Positions 55,526 through 64,000 of a stretch of 64,000 nucleotides of DNA are shown in pieces; positions within the stretch are counted from its first letter, which is position 1; every line of letters starts with the position of its first letter. This DNA comes from Rhizobium oryziradicis. GTDB lineage: Bacteria > Pseudomonadota > Alphaproteobacteria > Rhizobiales > Rhizobiaceae. The translations under genes were made by a program, and so were the position numbers. The notes under the pieces were generated by a model. The model did not search any database. It worked only from the letters and a program-made list of their open reading frames with translations, and was not told the DNA's origin. The DNA lies in the NCBI RefSeq assembly GCF_001939045.1, contig NZ_MKIM01000028.1:186001-250000 (forward strand). The letters are read 5' to 3'.

Positions 55526-56833
55526 TTGAGCAGCGAAACCGGAAGCTCGGCAGAGGTGAACACAGATGTGTTGCCAACTGCAAAGCCCTTTTCTGCATTT
55601 GAGCGTATGGTGGCCTGGCGCTACCTGCGCGCCCGGCGCAAGGAGGCGGTGATTTCGGTCATCGCCGGCTTCTCCTTTGTCGGCATCATGTTGGGTGTTG
55701 CAACTCTCATTATCGTCATGGCGGTGATGAACGGGTTTCGCACAGAGCTTATTTCTCGTATCCTCGGCATCAATGGACATATGATTGTTCAGCCTGTGGA
55801 TCGCCCTTTGACGGACTATGCCGAGCTTGCAAAAAAGTTTGCAGCCGTTCCCGGCGTAACCATGGCCTTGCCGCTGGTTGAGGGTCAGACCCTGGCGTCC
55901 GGCAAAGCCGGGGCTGGAACCGGTGCGCTGGTGCGTGGTATCCGCCCTGATGACCTGATGAAGTTGAAGGAAGTCTCCTCCAATATCAAAACGGGCGATA
56001 TGGTGGCCTTTACGGCTGGCCAAGGTGTTCTGATTGGCTCGCGTATGGCCAACGATCTTGGCTTGAAAGCAGGCGATTCCATCACTCTGGTATCCCCAGA
56101 GGGGGACGTAACCCCAATGGGGGTCAATCCTCGGGTCAAGTCCTACAAGATCTCGGGCACATTCGAAATCGGCATGTCAGAATATGACTCGTCGATCATT
56201 TATATGCCTTTGGAAGAGGCTCAGCTCTACTTCAATGCGGAAGGACTGGTGCAATCCATCGAGATTTTCGTCAGCAATCCCGATGACATTGATGAACTGC
56301 GTCCGAAAATCGAAGAGGCTGCCGGGCGGCAGGTGTTCATCAGTGATTGGCGTCAACGCAATCAGACGTTCTTTTCCGCGCTTCAAGTCGAGCGCAACGT
56401 GATGTTCATGATTTTGACACTGATTGTGATCGTTGCGGCGCTGAATATCATTTCTGGTCTGATCATGCTGGTGAAGGACAAAAGCCGCGACATTGCCATT
56501 CTTAAAACAATGGGCGCAACCTCGAACTCTGTGCTGCGGATCTTTTTCATGACGGGTGCCGCAATCGGGATCGCTGGCACATTTGCGGGCGTTCTTCTCG
56601 GCGTGCTGGTCTGTGTGAATATTGAGTCCATCCGGGAGTTTTTCTCCTGGGTGTCGGGCACAATTCTGTTTGATCCGCAATTGTATTTCCTCAGCAAGCT
56701 GCCTGCAGATATGAGCTTTGGCGAGACATTCTCGGTTATTCTGATGTCGCTCACGCTGTCTTTCATCGCAACCATTTTCCCGGCATGGCGGGCGGCACGT
56801 CTCGATCCCGTCCAGGCACTGCGCTACGAATGA
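55526..56833 (+). CDS. lolC: Lipoprotein-releasing ABC transporter permease LolC/E
   Basis: 435 residues. One N-terminal helix (about 40-70: [31 protein letters not shown]), a large periplasmic domain, then three helices (about 290-420) of the FtsX/LolCE fold, ending in a [17 protein letters not shown] coupling tail. It extracts lipoproteins for LolA together with LolD. One permease gene is present, so it likely acts as a homodimer. The start is TTG at 55526, backed by AGGAGG at 5 bases. No suitable ATG exists nearby. Confidence 0.93.
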   Translation: MSSETGSSAEVNTDVLPTAKPFSAFERMVAWRYLRARRKEAVISVIAGFSFVGIMLGVATLIIVMAVMNGFRTELISRILGINGHMIVQPVDRPLTDYAELAKKFAAVPGVTMALPLVEGQTLASGKAGAGTGALVRGIRPDDLMKLKEVSSNIKTGDMVAFTAGQGVLIGSRMANDLGLKAGDSITLVSPEGDVTPMGVNPRVKSYKISGTFEIGMSEYDSSIIYMPLEEAQLYFNAEGLVQSIEIFVSNPDDIDELRPKIEEAAGRQVFISDWRQRNQTFFSALQVERNVMFMILTLIVIVAALNIISGLIMLVKDKSRDIAILKTMGATSNSVLRIFFMTGAAIGIAGTFAGVLLGVLVCVNIESIREFFSWVSGTILFDPQLYFLSKLPADMSFGETFSVILMSLTLSFIATIFPAWRAARLDPVQALRYE

Positions 56834-56847
56834 GGAACAGTGCATCT

Positions 56848-57537
56848 ATGGTAAAGCGGACTGTTCTTGAATTATCCAATGTGTCTCGCGGCTACGGCGA
56901 GGGGGACGCACGTCTATCCATCCTCAAAGGGGCTGGGCTTAAGCTCTATGAAGGCGAGACGGTTGCACTGGTCGCACCATCTGGCACGGGCAAGTCGACG
57001 CTTTTGCATATTGCCGGTCTGCTGGAGCAGCCGAGCGATGGCGATGTGCTGATCGGCGGGCGCAATTGTAATGACCTGTCGGACGAGGGGCGCACAGCGG
57101 TACGGCGCAGCAGTATTGGCTTCGTCTATCAGTTCCACCATCTGTTGCCAGAGTTCTCGGCCATTGAAAATATCATGATGCCACAGATGATCGCGGGTTT
57201 GAGCATCCCTGAGGCGCGCAAGCGCTCAAAGGCGATGCTGGACTATATGCGCATCGGACACCGTGGCGATCACCGTCCGGCCGAGCTTTCCGGTGGTGAG
57301 CAGCAACGCGTCGCCATTGCCCGCGCGGTGGCCAACGCACCTCTTTTGCTTCTGGCCGATGAGCCGACGGGCAATCTGGACCCTGAAACTGCGGCCTATG
57401 TGTTTTCGGCTCTGCAAGCTCTGGTGCGCCAATCTGGTCTGGCGGCGTTGATTGCCACGCATAATCATGAGCTGGCTCATCGCATGGACCGCTGCGTTAC
57501 GCTGGTTGATGGCAAAGTGGTGGACTTCGAGCTGTAA
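56848..57537 (+). CDS. lolD: Lipoprotein-releasing ABC transporter ATPase LolD
   Basis: About 229 residues from the ATG at 56848 (GAGGAA upstream). An ATG at 56830, overlapping the lolC stop, is an alternative and adds six residues. Walker [11 protein letters not shown]-loop [12 protein letters not shown], signature [15 protein letters not shown], Walker [13 protein letters not shown], and the H-loop histidine in ATHNHEL are all complete. [10 protein letters not shown] is specific to LolD-type ATPases. It drives LolC and ends in a strong terminator. Confidence 0.95.
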   Translation: MVKRTVLELSNVSRGYGEGDARLSILKGAGLKLYEGETVALVAPSGTGKSTLLHIAGLLEQPSDGDVLIGGRNCNDLSDEGRTAVRRSSIGFVYQFHHLLPEFSAIENIMMPQMIAGLSIPEARKRSKAMLDYMRIGHRGDHRPAELSGGEQQRVAIARAVANAPLLLLADEPTGNLDPETAAYVFSALQALVRQSGLAALIATHNHELAHRMDRCVTLVDGKVVDFEL

Positions 57538-57576
57538 AACCTGATCTGGCACCGCCAACACACATTATCAATCATC

Positions 57577-57613
57577 AAATGGCGTTTGTTTTTTGAAGCA
57601 AACGCCATTTTTA
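57577..57613 (+). terminator. Intrinsic terminator of lolC-lolD
   Basis: A perfect 12-bp stem AAATGGCGTTTG / CAAACGCCATTT with a 10-base loop and a short T-run, 40 bases after the lolD stop. Confidence 0.9.
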
Positions 57614-57631
57614 TTGTGTGGTTCTGTCTCC

Positions 57632-57701
57632 TGCATAAGTCCTTAAATCGGAGTCGATTCAAGGTGAGCATTATGCAGCAGATTAAACGTGTTACAGCGC
57701 C
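57632..57701. repeat. RIME-like repeat, copy C (opposite orientation)
   Basis: TGCATAA ... TTATGCA enclosing CCTTAAATCGGAGTCGATT, then GTTACAGCG. It is the reverse orientation of copies A and B. The second palindrome is lost. Confidence 0.65.
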
Positions 57702-57822
57702 GTCTTCTGATGACCGTGTTGGCAGATGGGTGTTGCTATAACGCAGTGCTTGTCAGCGCTGGCACTGCGCAATTCTCGCCAACCGTTCAGCGCATCTCAT
57801 TATTCACCATTATAATTTTTGA

Positions 57823-57851
57823 TTGACATAGATACAAAAAGAGAACAAAAT
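57823..57851 (+). promoter_or_regulatory. Promoter with LexA-like site before the 28-codon gene
   Basis: -35 TTGACA (57823-57828), 17-base spacer, -10 CAAAAT (57846-57851). Inside the spacer, ATAC-AAAAAGA-GAAC (57832-57846) resembles the alphaproteobacterial LexA direct repeat with one perfect and one degraded half-site. Its A-rich centre matches the box at 12601. Confidence 0.4.
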
Positions 57852-57879
57852 GAATACATAAAGAGATTAGGAGAGTGTC

Positions 57880-57966
57880 ATGACTGATATTTTGCAAGAC
57901 ATCGCCGCATTCGCTTCCCTGTCCGTGTTTATCGCCAGCTTGTCTTTGCTCGCCCTGGCTTTTTGA
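57880..57966 (+). CDS. 28-residue single-span membrane peptide
   Basis: ATG at 57880 with AGGAGA 5 bases upstream, 27 further codons and a TGA. The first nine residues (MTDILQDIA) are polar and acidic; the rest is one hydrophobic helix of about 19 residues ending LLALAF. There is no charge after the helix and no cleavage site, so it is likely an inner-membrane peptide. A dedicated promoter with a LexA-like site precedes it, and dnaE follows after 141 bases. It is comparable in size and layout to SidA of Caulobacter, an SOS-induced division inhibitor, but I see no clear sequence identity. Function unproven. Confidence 0.6.
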   Translation: MTDILQDIAAFASLSVFIASLSLLALAF

Positions 57967-58107
57967 AGGAATTAGGCCGGGAAAGAAGGGCGAGGCTCTC
58001 TCTTGTCTGCTGGACAAGATGGCCTCAACGGTTAAAATAGCTGCATCATATGCAGTGCAGTCTCTGTCTGCGTTTCTACCGAGATTGATGAGAGTAGGAC
58101 TGAGCCC

Positions 58108-61100
58108 ATGAGCGACCTCAATGCCGACCAACAGGCAAAGGAAAGGGTTGCTGGCCCGGGTTTCGTGCATCTTCGGGTGCATTCTGCCTATTCGCTGTTG
58201 GAAGGCGCTTTGCCGCTCAAGAAAATTTTGGGCAAGGCTGTTGCCGACAATCAACCGGCTATTGCCATCACTGATACCAATAACCTGTTTGTCGCACTTG
58301 AGTTTTCCCAAAAAGCGCTCGGTGATGGTCTTCAGCCAATCATAGGCTGCCAGCTTTCGATTGATATGGAAGATTCTGCCGATGAAAAGCGCGGCAACGG
58401 CGGCTTGGAAAAATACCCTGCCATTGTATTATTGGCGGCAAATTCATCGGGGTATGAGCGGCTGGTGGATCTGGTTAGTCGCGCCTATTTGCAAGGTGAT
58501 AGCGCCCATGCCGTGCATATTACCGCGTCGTGGCTGGATGAAATTGGCACGGATGGCTTGATTGCCCTGACAGGTGCCTCTGGTGGACCTGTCGATCTCA
58601 TGGTCAAGAGTGAGCACCAGGCTCAAGCTTTGGCACGGCTTATGACGTTGAAGCGGCTGTTTGGAGATCGGCTTTACATCGAATTGCAGCGCCATCAGGG
58701 GTACGACAGGCTGCATGAGAGCCGCATGGTGTCACTGGCTTATGAGCATGATATTCCGTTGGTTGCCACCAATGAGGCGTTTTTCCCGTCTCGGGATGAT
58801 TATGATGCCCATGATGCGTTGATGGCCGTGGCGCATAACGCCATTGTCTCTGATGACAGACGTTTTCGATTGACACCAGATCATTATTTGAAGAGCCGCG
58901 CGGAGATGCAGGTACTTTTCAAGGATTTGCCTGAAGCGCTTGATAACTCCGTTGAAATCGCCAACCGCTGCTCCTTCGTGCTCGATACACGCGGACCCAT
59001 TCTTCCCAGGTTTACGGGTGCGAGTGACGACCCGGAAGAGGCGGAGCGCGCCGAATCGTCAGAATTGCGCCGTCAGGCCATTGAAGGATTGGACGATCGG
59101 CTGGCAAAGCTCGGCATGGCACCGGGCTATGAGGAGAAGGAATACCGCGACCGTCTGGATTTTGAACTCGGTGTTATCGAGCGCATGAAATTTCCGGGTT
59201 ACTTTCTGATCGTTGCGGACTTTATCAAATGGGCGAAACAACAGGACATTCCTGTTGGTCCGGGGCGTGGCTCCGGCGCGGGTTCGCTTGTCGCCTATGC
59301 GCTGACCATTACCGACGTTGACCCGCTTCGTTTTTCGCTGCTGTTTGAGCGCTTTCTCAATCCTGAGCGCGTGTCGATGCCAGACTTTGATATCGACTTC
59401 TGTCAGGATCGGCGCGAAGAAGTGATCCGATATGTTCAGCGTAAATATGGGCGCGAGCAGGTGGCGCAGATCATTACCTTCGGGTCGCTGCAGGCGCGCG
59501 CGGCGCTGCGCGACGTGGGCCGTGTGCTGGAAATGCCTTACGGTCAGGTTGACCGGATCTGTAAGCTGGTGCCGAACAATCCTGCCAATCCGACCCCTTT
59601 GTCGAAAGCCATCGAAGAAGAGCCGAAATTTCAGGAGGAGATAGATAAAGAGCCGGTCGTTGGCCGTTTGCTCGATATTGCCCAGAAGATTGAAGGTCTT
59701 TATCGCCACGCATCTACCCACGCCGCCGGTATTGTGATCGGCGACCGTCCCTTGTCAAAACTGGTGCCGATGTATCGCGATCCGCGGTCTGACATGCCTG
59801 TGACCCAATTCAACATGAAGTGGGTTGAACAGGCGGGCTTGGTCAAATTCGACTTTTTGGGATTGAAGACCCTCACGGTTTTGAAAACGGCGGTGGATTT
59901 TTGCCGGTTGCGCGACATTGAGATCGATTTGGCCACCATCCCGCTGGATGACGAATTGACCTATCAGATGCTCTCGCGTGGCGAGACGGTGGGCGTGTTT
60001 CAGGTGGAAAGTGCCGGGATGCGCAAGGCGCTGATTGGTATGCGCCCTGACTGTATTGAGGATATTATTGCGCTGGTGGCGCTCTATCGTCCCGGTCCGA
60101 TGGAGAATATTCCGGTCTATAACGCTCGTAAGCATGGCGAGGAAGAGATTGAATCGATCCATCCGACCATCGACTATCTGCTGAAAGAAACGCAGGGCGT
60201 TATCGTTTATCAGGAGCAGGTTATGCAGGTGGCGCAGGTTTTGTCGGGCTATTCGCTCGGCGAAGCCGATCTTTTGCGCCGCGCTATGGGTAAGAAGATC
60301 AAAGAGGAGATGGACAAGCAGCGCGCCCGCTTTGTTGATGGTGCCGTTAAAAATGGTGTCGGCAAACCACAGGCCGATAATATCTTTGATCTGCTGGCCA
60401 AGTTTGCCAACTACGGCTTCAACAAGTCGCACGCAGCGGCCTACGCGATTGTGTCCTACCAGACGGCCTATATGAAGGCCCATTATCCGGTTGAGTTCTT
60501 GGCCGCCTCCATGACGCTGGATATGGCCAATACCGAGAAACTGGTGGATTTCCGCCAGGATGCGGGCCGTCTTGGCATTGAAGTGGTGCCGCCTTCTGTC
60601 CAGACATCGTTTAGGCATTTTCAGACCGGGCTAAACCGGATTTATTATTCTCTGGCTGCACTCAAAGGTGTGGGGGACGCTGCCGTTGAGCATATTGTGG
60701 CGGTGCGCGGCGATGTGCCTTTTGCTGATCTGGAGGATTTCTGCGTACGCATCGATCCAAAGCAGATCAATCGCCGTGTCTTCGAAGGGTTGATTTTTGC
60801 CGGTGCCTTCGATTGCTTTGGCCGTGACCGTGCCGAACTGGTTGCGGGCATGGATCGGATTATCGGCTTTGCCCAACGCGCCCAGGAAAATGCGGTCAGC
60901 GGCCAATCCGATATGTTTGGGGCGGGCGGGGCAACGGGACCAGAGCGTATTTCTCTTCCGACCTATACGCCCTGGCTGCCCTCAGAAAAGCTGATGCGTG
61001 AGTTTCAGGTTCTGGGTTTTTACCTCTCGGCCCATCCGCTGGATACCTATAAGCCGCTGCTTGAAAAAATGCGGGTGCAGAATTTTGCCGACTTCTCGCA

Positions 61101-61599
61101 AGCGGTCAAACAGGGTGCGACGGCCGGTCGTCTGGCTGGAACGGTGATCTCCAAGCAGGAGCGCAAGACCCGCACGGGCAATAAAATGGGTATCGTGACC
61201 TTCTCCGATGCTACCGGCCAGTTTGAGGCGGTTCTCTTTTCTGAAGGATTGAACCAGTACCGGGATTTGCTGGAATCGGGCAAGTCGCTGGTCATTACGG
61301 TTGCGGCGGAAGAGCGGCCGGAGGGCATTGGTCTGCGCATCCAGACAGCACAGTCGCTGGAAGAGAAGTCGTTGCAAATGCAAAAGACGCTGAGAGTGTA
61401 TCTCCGCGATTCAGGACCACTCAGAGCTTTGGCAGCCCATCTCAACACCAAGGGAGACGGCTTGGTATCCTTCGTGGTGATCAAGGAAGATGGCCGTCGT
61501 GAGATCGAAGTTGAGCTTAACCAACGCTATCGAATTACACCGGAAATCGCGGCCGCCATGCGCTCTGCCCCCGGCGTGGTTGATGTGGAACTGGTGTAA
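58108..61599 (+). CDS. dnaE: DNA polymerase III subunit alpha
   Basis: 1163 residues, the replicative polymerase DnaE1. PHP domain at the N-terminus (FVHLRVHSAYSLLEGALPL; IAITDTNNL), palm with catalytic Asp426 and Asp428 in MPDFDIDFCQDRR and the GPGRGSGAGSLVAYAL loop, fingers with FNKSHAAAYAIVSYQTAYMKAHYP, a tandem HhH, and the OB domain (AGTVISKQERKTRTGNKMGIVTFSDATG). Length and the beta-clamp region fit DnaE1, not the SOS-linked DnaE2, which lacks the full C-terminus. A repeat copy abuts its 3' end. Confidence 0.97.
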   Translation: MSDLNADQQAKERVAGPGFVHLRVHSAYSLLEGALPLKKILGKAVADNQPAIAITDTNNLFVALEFSQKALGDGLQPIIGCQLSIDMEDSADEKRGNGGLEKYPAIVLLAANSSGYERLVDLVSRAYLQGDSAHAVHITASWLDEIGTDGLIALTGASGGPVDLMVKSEHQAQALARLMTLKRLFGDRLYIELQRHQGYDRLHESRMVSLAYEHDIPLVATNEAFFPSRDDYDAHDALMAVAHNAIVSDDRRFRLTPDHYLKSRAEMQVLFKDLPEALDNSVEIANRCSFVLDTRGPILPRFTGASDDPEEAERAESSELRRQAIEGLDDRLAKLGMAPGYEEKEYRDRLDFELGVIERMKFPGYFLIVADFIKWAKQQDIPVGPGRGSGAGSLVAYALTITDVDPLRFSLLFERFLNPERVSMPDFDIDFCQDRREEVIRYVQRKYGREQVAQIITFGSLQARAALRDVGRVLEMPYGQVDRICKLVPNNPANPTPLSKAIEEEPKFQEEIDKEPVVGRLLDIAQKIEGLYRHASTHAAGIVIGDRPLSKLVPMYRDPRSDMPVTQFNMKWVEQAGLVKFDFLGLKTLTVLKTAVDFCRLRDIEIDLATIPLDDELTYQMLSRGETVGVFQVESAGMRKALIGMRPDCIEDIIALVALYRPGPMENIPVYNARKHGEEEIESIHPTIDYLLKETQGVIVYQEQVMQVAQVLSGYSLGEADLLRRAMGKKIKEEMDKQRARFVDGAVKNGVGKPQADNIFDLLAKFANYGFNKSHAAAYAIVSYQTAYMKAHYPVEFLAASMTLDMANTEKLVDFRQDAGRLGIEVVPPSVQTSFRHFQTGLNRIYYSLAALKGVGDAAVEHIVAVRGDVPFADLEDFCVRIDPKQINRRVFEGLIFAGAFDCFGRDRAELVAGMDRIIGFAQRAQENAVSGQSDMFGAGGATGPERISLPTYTPWLPSEKLMREFQVLGFYLSAHPLDTYKPLLEKMRVQNFADFSQAVKQGATAGRLAGTVISKQERKTRTGNKMGIVTFSDATGQFEAVLFSEGLNQYRDLLESGKSLVITVAAEERPEGIGLRIQTAQSLEEKSLQMQKTLRVYLRDSGPLRALAAHLNTKGDGLVSFVVIKEDGRREIEVELNQRYRITPEIAAAMRSAPGVVDVELV

Positions 61600-61606
61600 G
61601 CTCTCC

Positions 61607-61700
61607 TGCAACATTGCTTAAATCGGAATCGATTTAAGGTGAAAATTATGCAGTAAAACTGTGACAGCACCTTCCGCGATATTTGGGGGAAAGGTGCTGT
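61607..61700. repeat. RIME-like repeat, copy D
   Basis: CTTAAATCGGAATCGATTTAAGG ending in ATTATGCA, then a second perfect 10-bp palindrome ACAGCACCTT / AAGGTGCTGT. It starts 8 bases after the dnaE stop and may act as its terminator. Confidence 0.65.
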
Positions 61701-61754
61701 AGGTTCACCATCAAAGTCTTTTCAGAGCCTGTTCGGACTTGAGAAGCCGATGGT

Positions 61755-63011
61755 TTAGAATTTCGAGCGATCTTTGGGCGGAATAATGGTGATAAAATCG
61801 GTTCCGTCGCTGGTCTCCGGGCCAACGCCTTGATCGGTGATGGTCAAGGACGTGCCCGCTGTCATTGCCGTTTCAATCCGTGTTCTTGTCGTGGGCTCAA
61901 TTGAAATCCGATCGAGAACAGCATTGATGCTGCTTTTTTCAATGGCGGGCTTATTGCCATCGTCGGTATCAATAGTGACGATAGATGTGTCGTCGGTTTG
62001 GCGCTCAGCATCATCCAATGCCAGTGCTTGCCATGTCGCGTGTCCAGATTTTTGATCAATGGCGGTGGCAACCAGGAAATAGGTTCCAAGCGGCTGATCG
62101 GGCTGGGCAATCTTGACCGGCGCGTCAAACAGCGGCTTGAAATCCTGCCGCACATAGAGATGGCCGCGGGGCGGGGCGGGCTTGTTGGCGCTTTGATAGA
62201 GAGCGGCCATGAATTCGGGCGTGATCAAGCGGCCCTTGGGATTGAGTGACTTCCAGCGTTTAAATCCTTTGATCGCCTCGCGGGTCAGCGTTCCGGTTTG
62301 TCCGTCAATGCCACCTGTTTCGAATCCAAGCTCCTGCAGCAGGGCTTGCGCATCGCGGATGGTTTGCGGTTCATCACGATAGGTGATGAGGATGCGCAAA
62401 GGAGATGAGTTAATGGGGGCTGCCGATGGCTTGGCAGTGGGCAGATGGATCATTGCAACTTCAATAGGATTTTTACCAGGCGCAACATCTGCACCACGCA
62501 ATTTGGCATCAGAGAGCAATTGCGGCTGGTCTTGCTGATGAGCCGGCGCAAACAGAAACGGATGCTGAATAGCAAATGGTGCCACCGGCGCATCGGTAAT
62601 AATCACCTGTGCACCCAGCGTGGTCATGCCATAAAGTTTACGAGCAAATTCGCCAGGAAGCCGCACACAGCCGTGAGAGGCAGGGCGATTGGGCACGCTG
62701 CTTGATTCGTGCAATGCCACGCCGGACCATGTAATGCGCTGCATCCAGGGCATGGGCGCGTTCGAGTAGAGGTTCGATTCGTGATATTTGGCTTTCTGGA
62801 TGATTGAAAAAATGCCGGACGGGGTGGTGTGACCCTCCTTGCCGGTGGAAACGCGCGAGGTGGCAATGACGGTGTTGCCATCATAGACGGAAAGCGTTTG
62901 TTGTTGTTTGGAAACAATGATCTGCAGGTGACTTTCGCCCTGCGCCAGAGCTGGCATCGCCAGCATGGTTGCAGAGATGAACATCAACGGAAACATGGTG
63001 CGGACCATCAT
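61755..63011 (-). CDS. L,D-transpeptidase with peptidoglycan-binding domain
   Basis: 418 residues. Sec signal peptide (ends ALAQG, about residue 25), YkuD catalytic domain with HESSSVPNRPASHGCVRLPGEFA (catalytic Cys115, His113), then a PG_binding_1 repeat (RDAQALLQELGFETGGIDGQTGTLTREAIKGFKRWKSLNPKG) at about 215-260, and a C-terminal region without known fold. It links peptidoglycan stems 3-3 or attaches proteins in the periplasm. In Rhizobiales, which grow from the pole, these enzymes are abundant. It is convergent with dnaE. Confidence 0.88.
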   Translation of the reverse strand: MMVRTMFPLMFISATMLAMPALAQGESHLQIIVSKQQQTLSVYDGNTVIATSRVSTGKEGHTTPSGIFSIIQKAKYHESNLYSNAPMPWMQRITWSGVALHESSSVPNRPASHGCVRLPGEFARKLYGMTTLGAQVIITDAPVAPFAIQHPFLFAPAHQQDQPQLLSDAKLRGADVAPGKNPIEVAMIHLPTAKPSAAPINSSPLRILITYRDEPQTIRDAQALLQELGFETGGIDGQTGTLTREAIKGFKRWKSLNPKGRLITPEFMAALYQSANKPAPPRGHLYVRQDFKPLFDAPVKIAQPDQPLGTYFLVATAIDQKSGHATWQALALDDAERQTDDTSIVTIDTDDGNKPAIEKSSINAVLDRISIEPTTRTRIETAMTAGTSLTITDQGVGPETSDGTDFITIIPPKDRSKF

Positions 63012-63091
63012 GGTGCCCTCAAACGCAAAACGAGAGCTTAAATTACACCGTTAAATTTAACGGATCGTTTCATTTTGCGACTTGAAAGGAC

Positions 63092-64000
63092 TCAAGATTT
63101 CTTGATCGTGCTGGACGATGGGCGAGGTTGGAAGGTGAAGCCGGTTTCCACCATGCCCTTGCCAAATTTATTGCGCAACAGATCCATGGCGGCTTCGGCC
63201 TTGGCCCGGCGGGTCGCGCTTTCATCCACCAGATCCGGTGGATCTGCAATCGCGGGATCAGCAAAATCACTGACGCCAATGCCGATCAGGCGAAATTTTG
63301 TCCCGTCCGTTTCCTTTTCCAGCAGTTGCAAGCCCGTGCGGAAAATTTTATCGGCCAGCATTGTCGGATCGTCGAGCCTGCGGTTCCGGGTGCGAAGCTT
63401 GAAGTCTGCGGTTTTCAGCTTCAGCACCACGGTGTAACCTGCGGTAGCTTCCTTTTTCAGTCGCCATGCCACTTTTTCTGACAGGGCGCGCAATTGGGCA
63501 ATCAACTCGTCAGGACGCGATATGTCGTTTGAAAAGGTGGTTTCGGCCGAGATGCTTTTCGTGATGTCGGAGGTGTGAACTTCCCGGTCATCGATGCCGC
63601 GCGCCAAGCGGGCCAGCCGCTGGCCCATCACGCCATAACGGCGCATCAGATCACTTTCTTCCATGGTTTGAAGTTGGCCGACCGTGCGAATGCCGTCTTG
63701 TTCCAGAGTGGAAGCCAGCGCTTTGCCAACACCCCAAATGGTGGTGACGGGGCGGGGTGCCAGAAATGCCATGGCCTCTTCCTTGCCAAGCACTGAAAAG
63801 CCGCGCGGTTTTTGCAAATCAGACGCCACTTTTGCCAGAAACTTGCAATAGGAAAGACCAACCGAAATGGTAATTCCGATTTCCGCTTCAACGCGTCTGG
63901 CAAAGCGGGCAAGCACAAGAGCAGCGGGCGCATGATGGAGTTTCTCTGTGCCGCGCAGCTCCAGAAAAGCCTCATCGATAGAGATGGGCTGCACCAAGGG
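63092..64000 (-). CDS. dinB: DNA polymerase IV (5' end outside window)
   Basis: The 3' 303 codons of a Y-family polymerase; the frame is open to the right edge. Visible: the catalytic SIDEAFLEL motif, the palm segment [23 protein letters not shown], the HhH thumb [22 protein letters not shown], and the little-finger domain to the end. The C-terminus lacks a clear beta-clamp-binding pentapeptide in its last residues ([12 protein letters not shown]). The usual N-terminal DxD metal site is off the edge. Its promoter, where an SOS box would be expected, cannot be seen. Confidence 0.92.
   Translation of the reverse strand, partial: PLVQPISIDEAFLELRGTEKLHHAPAALVLARFARRVEAEIGITISVGLSYCKFLAKVASDLQKPRGFSVLGKEEAMAFLAPRPVTTIWGVGKALASTLEQDGIRTVGQLQTMEESDLMRRYGVMGQRLARLARGIDDREVHTSDITKSISAETTFSNDISRPDELIAQLRALSEKVAWRLKKEATAGYTVVLKLKTADFKLRTRNRRLDDPTMLADKIFRTGLQLLEKETDGTKFRLIGIGVSDFADPAIADPPDLVDESATRRAKAEAAMDLLRNKFGKGMVETGFTFQPRPSSSTIKKS

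Larger units (their letters stand above)
57538..57879. other. lolD to small-peptide intergenic region
   Basis: 342 bases holding the lolD terminator, one mosaic repeat (copy C) and the promoter with a LexA-like site before the 28-codon gene. Confidence 0.6.

Noticed and set aside
1-64000. Mobile elements, prophage or CRISPR array
   Set aside because: No transposase, integrase, cas gene or regularly spaced short repeats were seen; the only tandem array is the tRNA-Val repeat.

Overview
The window reads as a core chromosomal segment of a rhizobium-type alphaproteobacterium (Rhizobiaceae; the Agrobacterium/Allorhizobium/Rhizobium group is my best estimate). The reasons are the gene order (polysaccharide locus, ctaA, argC, speB, rpsI-rplM, clpP-clpX-lon-hup, a 14-gene nuo operon carrying two extra genes, birA-rnj, mce-proS-lolCD-dnaE), 440-residue ProS, a type-2 ArgC, an alpha-type sRNA before proS, and interspersed palindromic repeats of the rhizobial mosaic type. 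I see no transposase, integrase, prophage or CRISPR array. The organism estimate and all synteny statements come from memory, not from a search.

Left part (1-19,600). A surface polysaccharide locus begins at the left edge (truncated GT4 glycosyltransferase, Wza-type exporter, a Wzz/BY-kinase-like protein with a ruined Walker A, a CelD-type acetyltransferase). It resembles the unipolar polysaccharide locus of Agrobacterium by position and content. Heme A synthase follows, then a leftward block of metabolic genes (dioxygenase, APH-type kinase, argC, agmatinase with a small monooxygenase), the rpsI-rplM operon with a clear sigma70 promoter, and a looser region with two CoA-binding paralogues, O-acetylhomoserine sulfhydrylase, a cupin, a P450 and a diguanylate cyclase.

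Middle (19,600-34,500). The protein-quality-control block clpP, clpX, lon is followed by the HU gene. Next come a riboflavin transporter gene (ribN) behind an FMN riboswitch, and a hydroxycinnamate (ferulate/coumarate) degradation cluster (fcs, ech, vdh, alcohol dehydrogenase) with a divergent MarR regulator. Then come four tRNA-Val(TAC) genes in a 267-bp tandem repeat, divergent from three tRNA-Asp(GTC) genes.

Right part (34,600-64,000). Complex I is encoded by nuoA-N in one direction. A 79-codon gene is coupled to nuoD, and a gene for a helix-hairpin-helix protein lies between nuoF and nuoG. birA and rnj are translationally chained to nuoN. Then follow mce, a DUF1467 gene, an antisense-strand sRNA of the alpha-r9 type, proS, lolC-lolD, an unannotated 28-codon membrane peptide gene behind a LexA-like site, dnaE, an L,D-transpeptidase and the 3' part of dinB.

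The items I find most worth testing are the 28-codon peptide (a possible SOS-induced membrane peptide comparable to Caulobacter SidA), the two extra genes inside the complex I operon, the recent tRNA-Val amplification, and a perfect 43-bp palindrome that ends the MarR gene.
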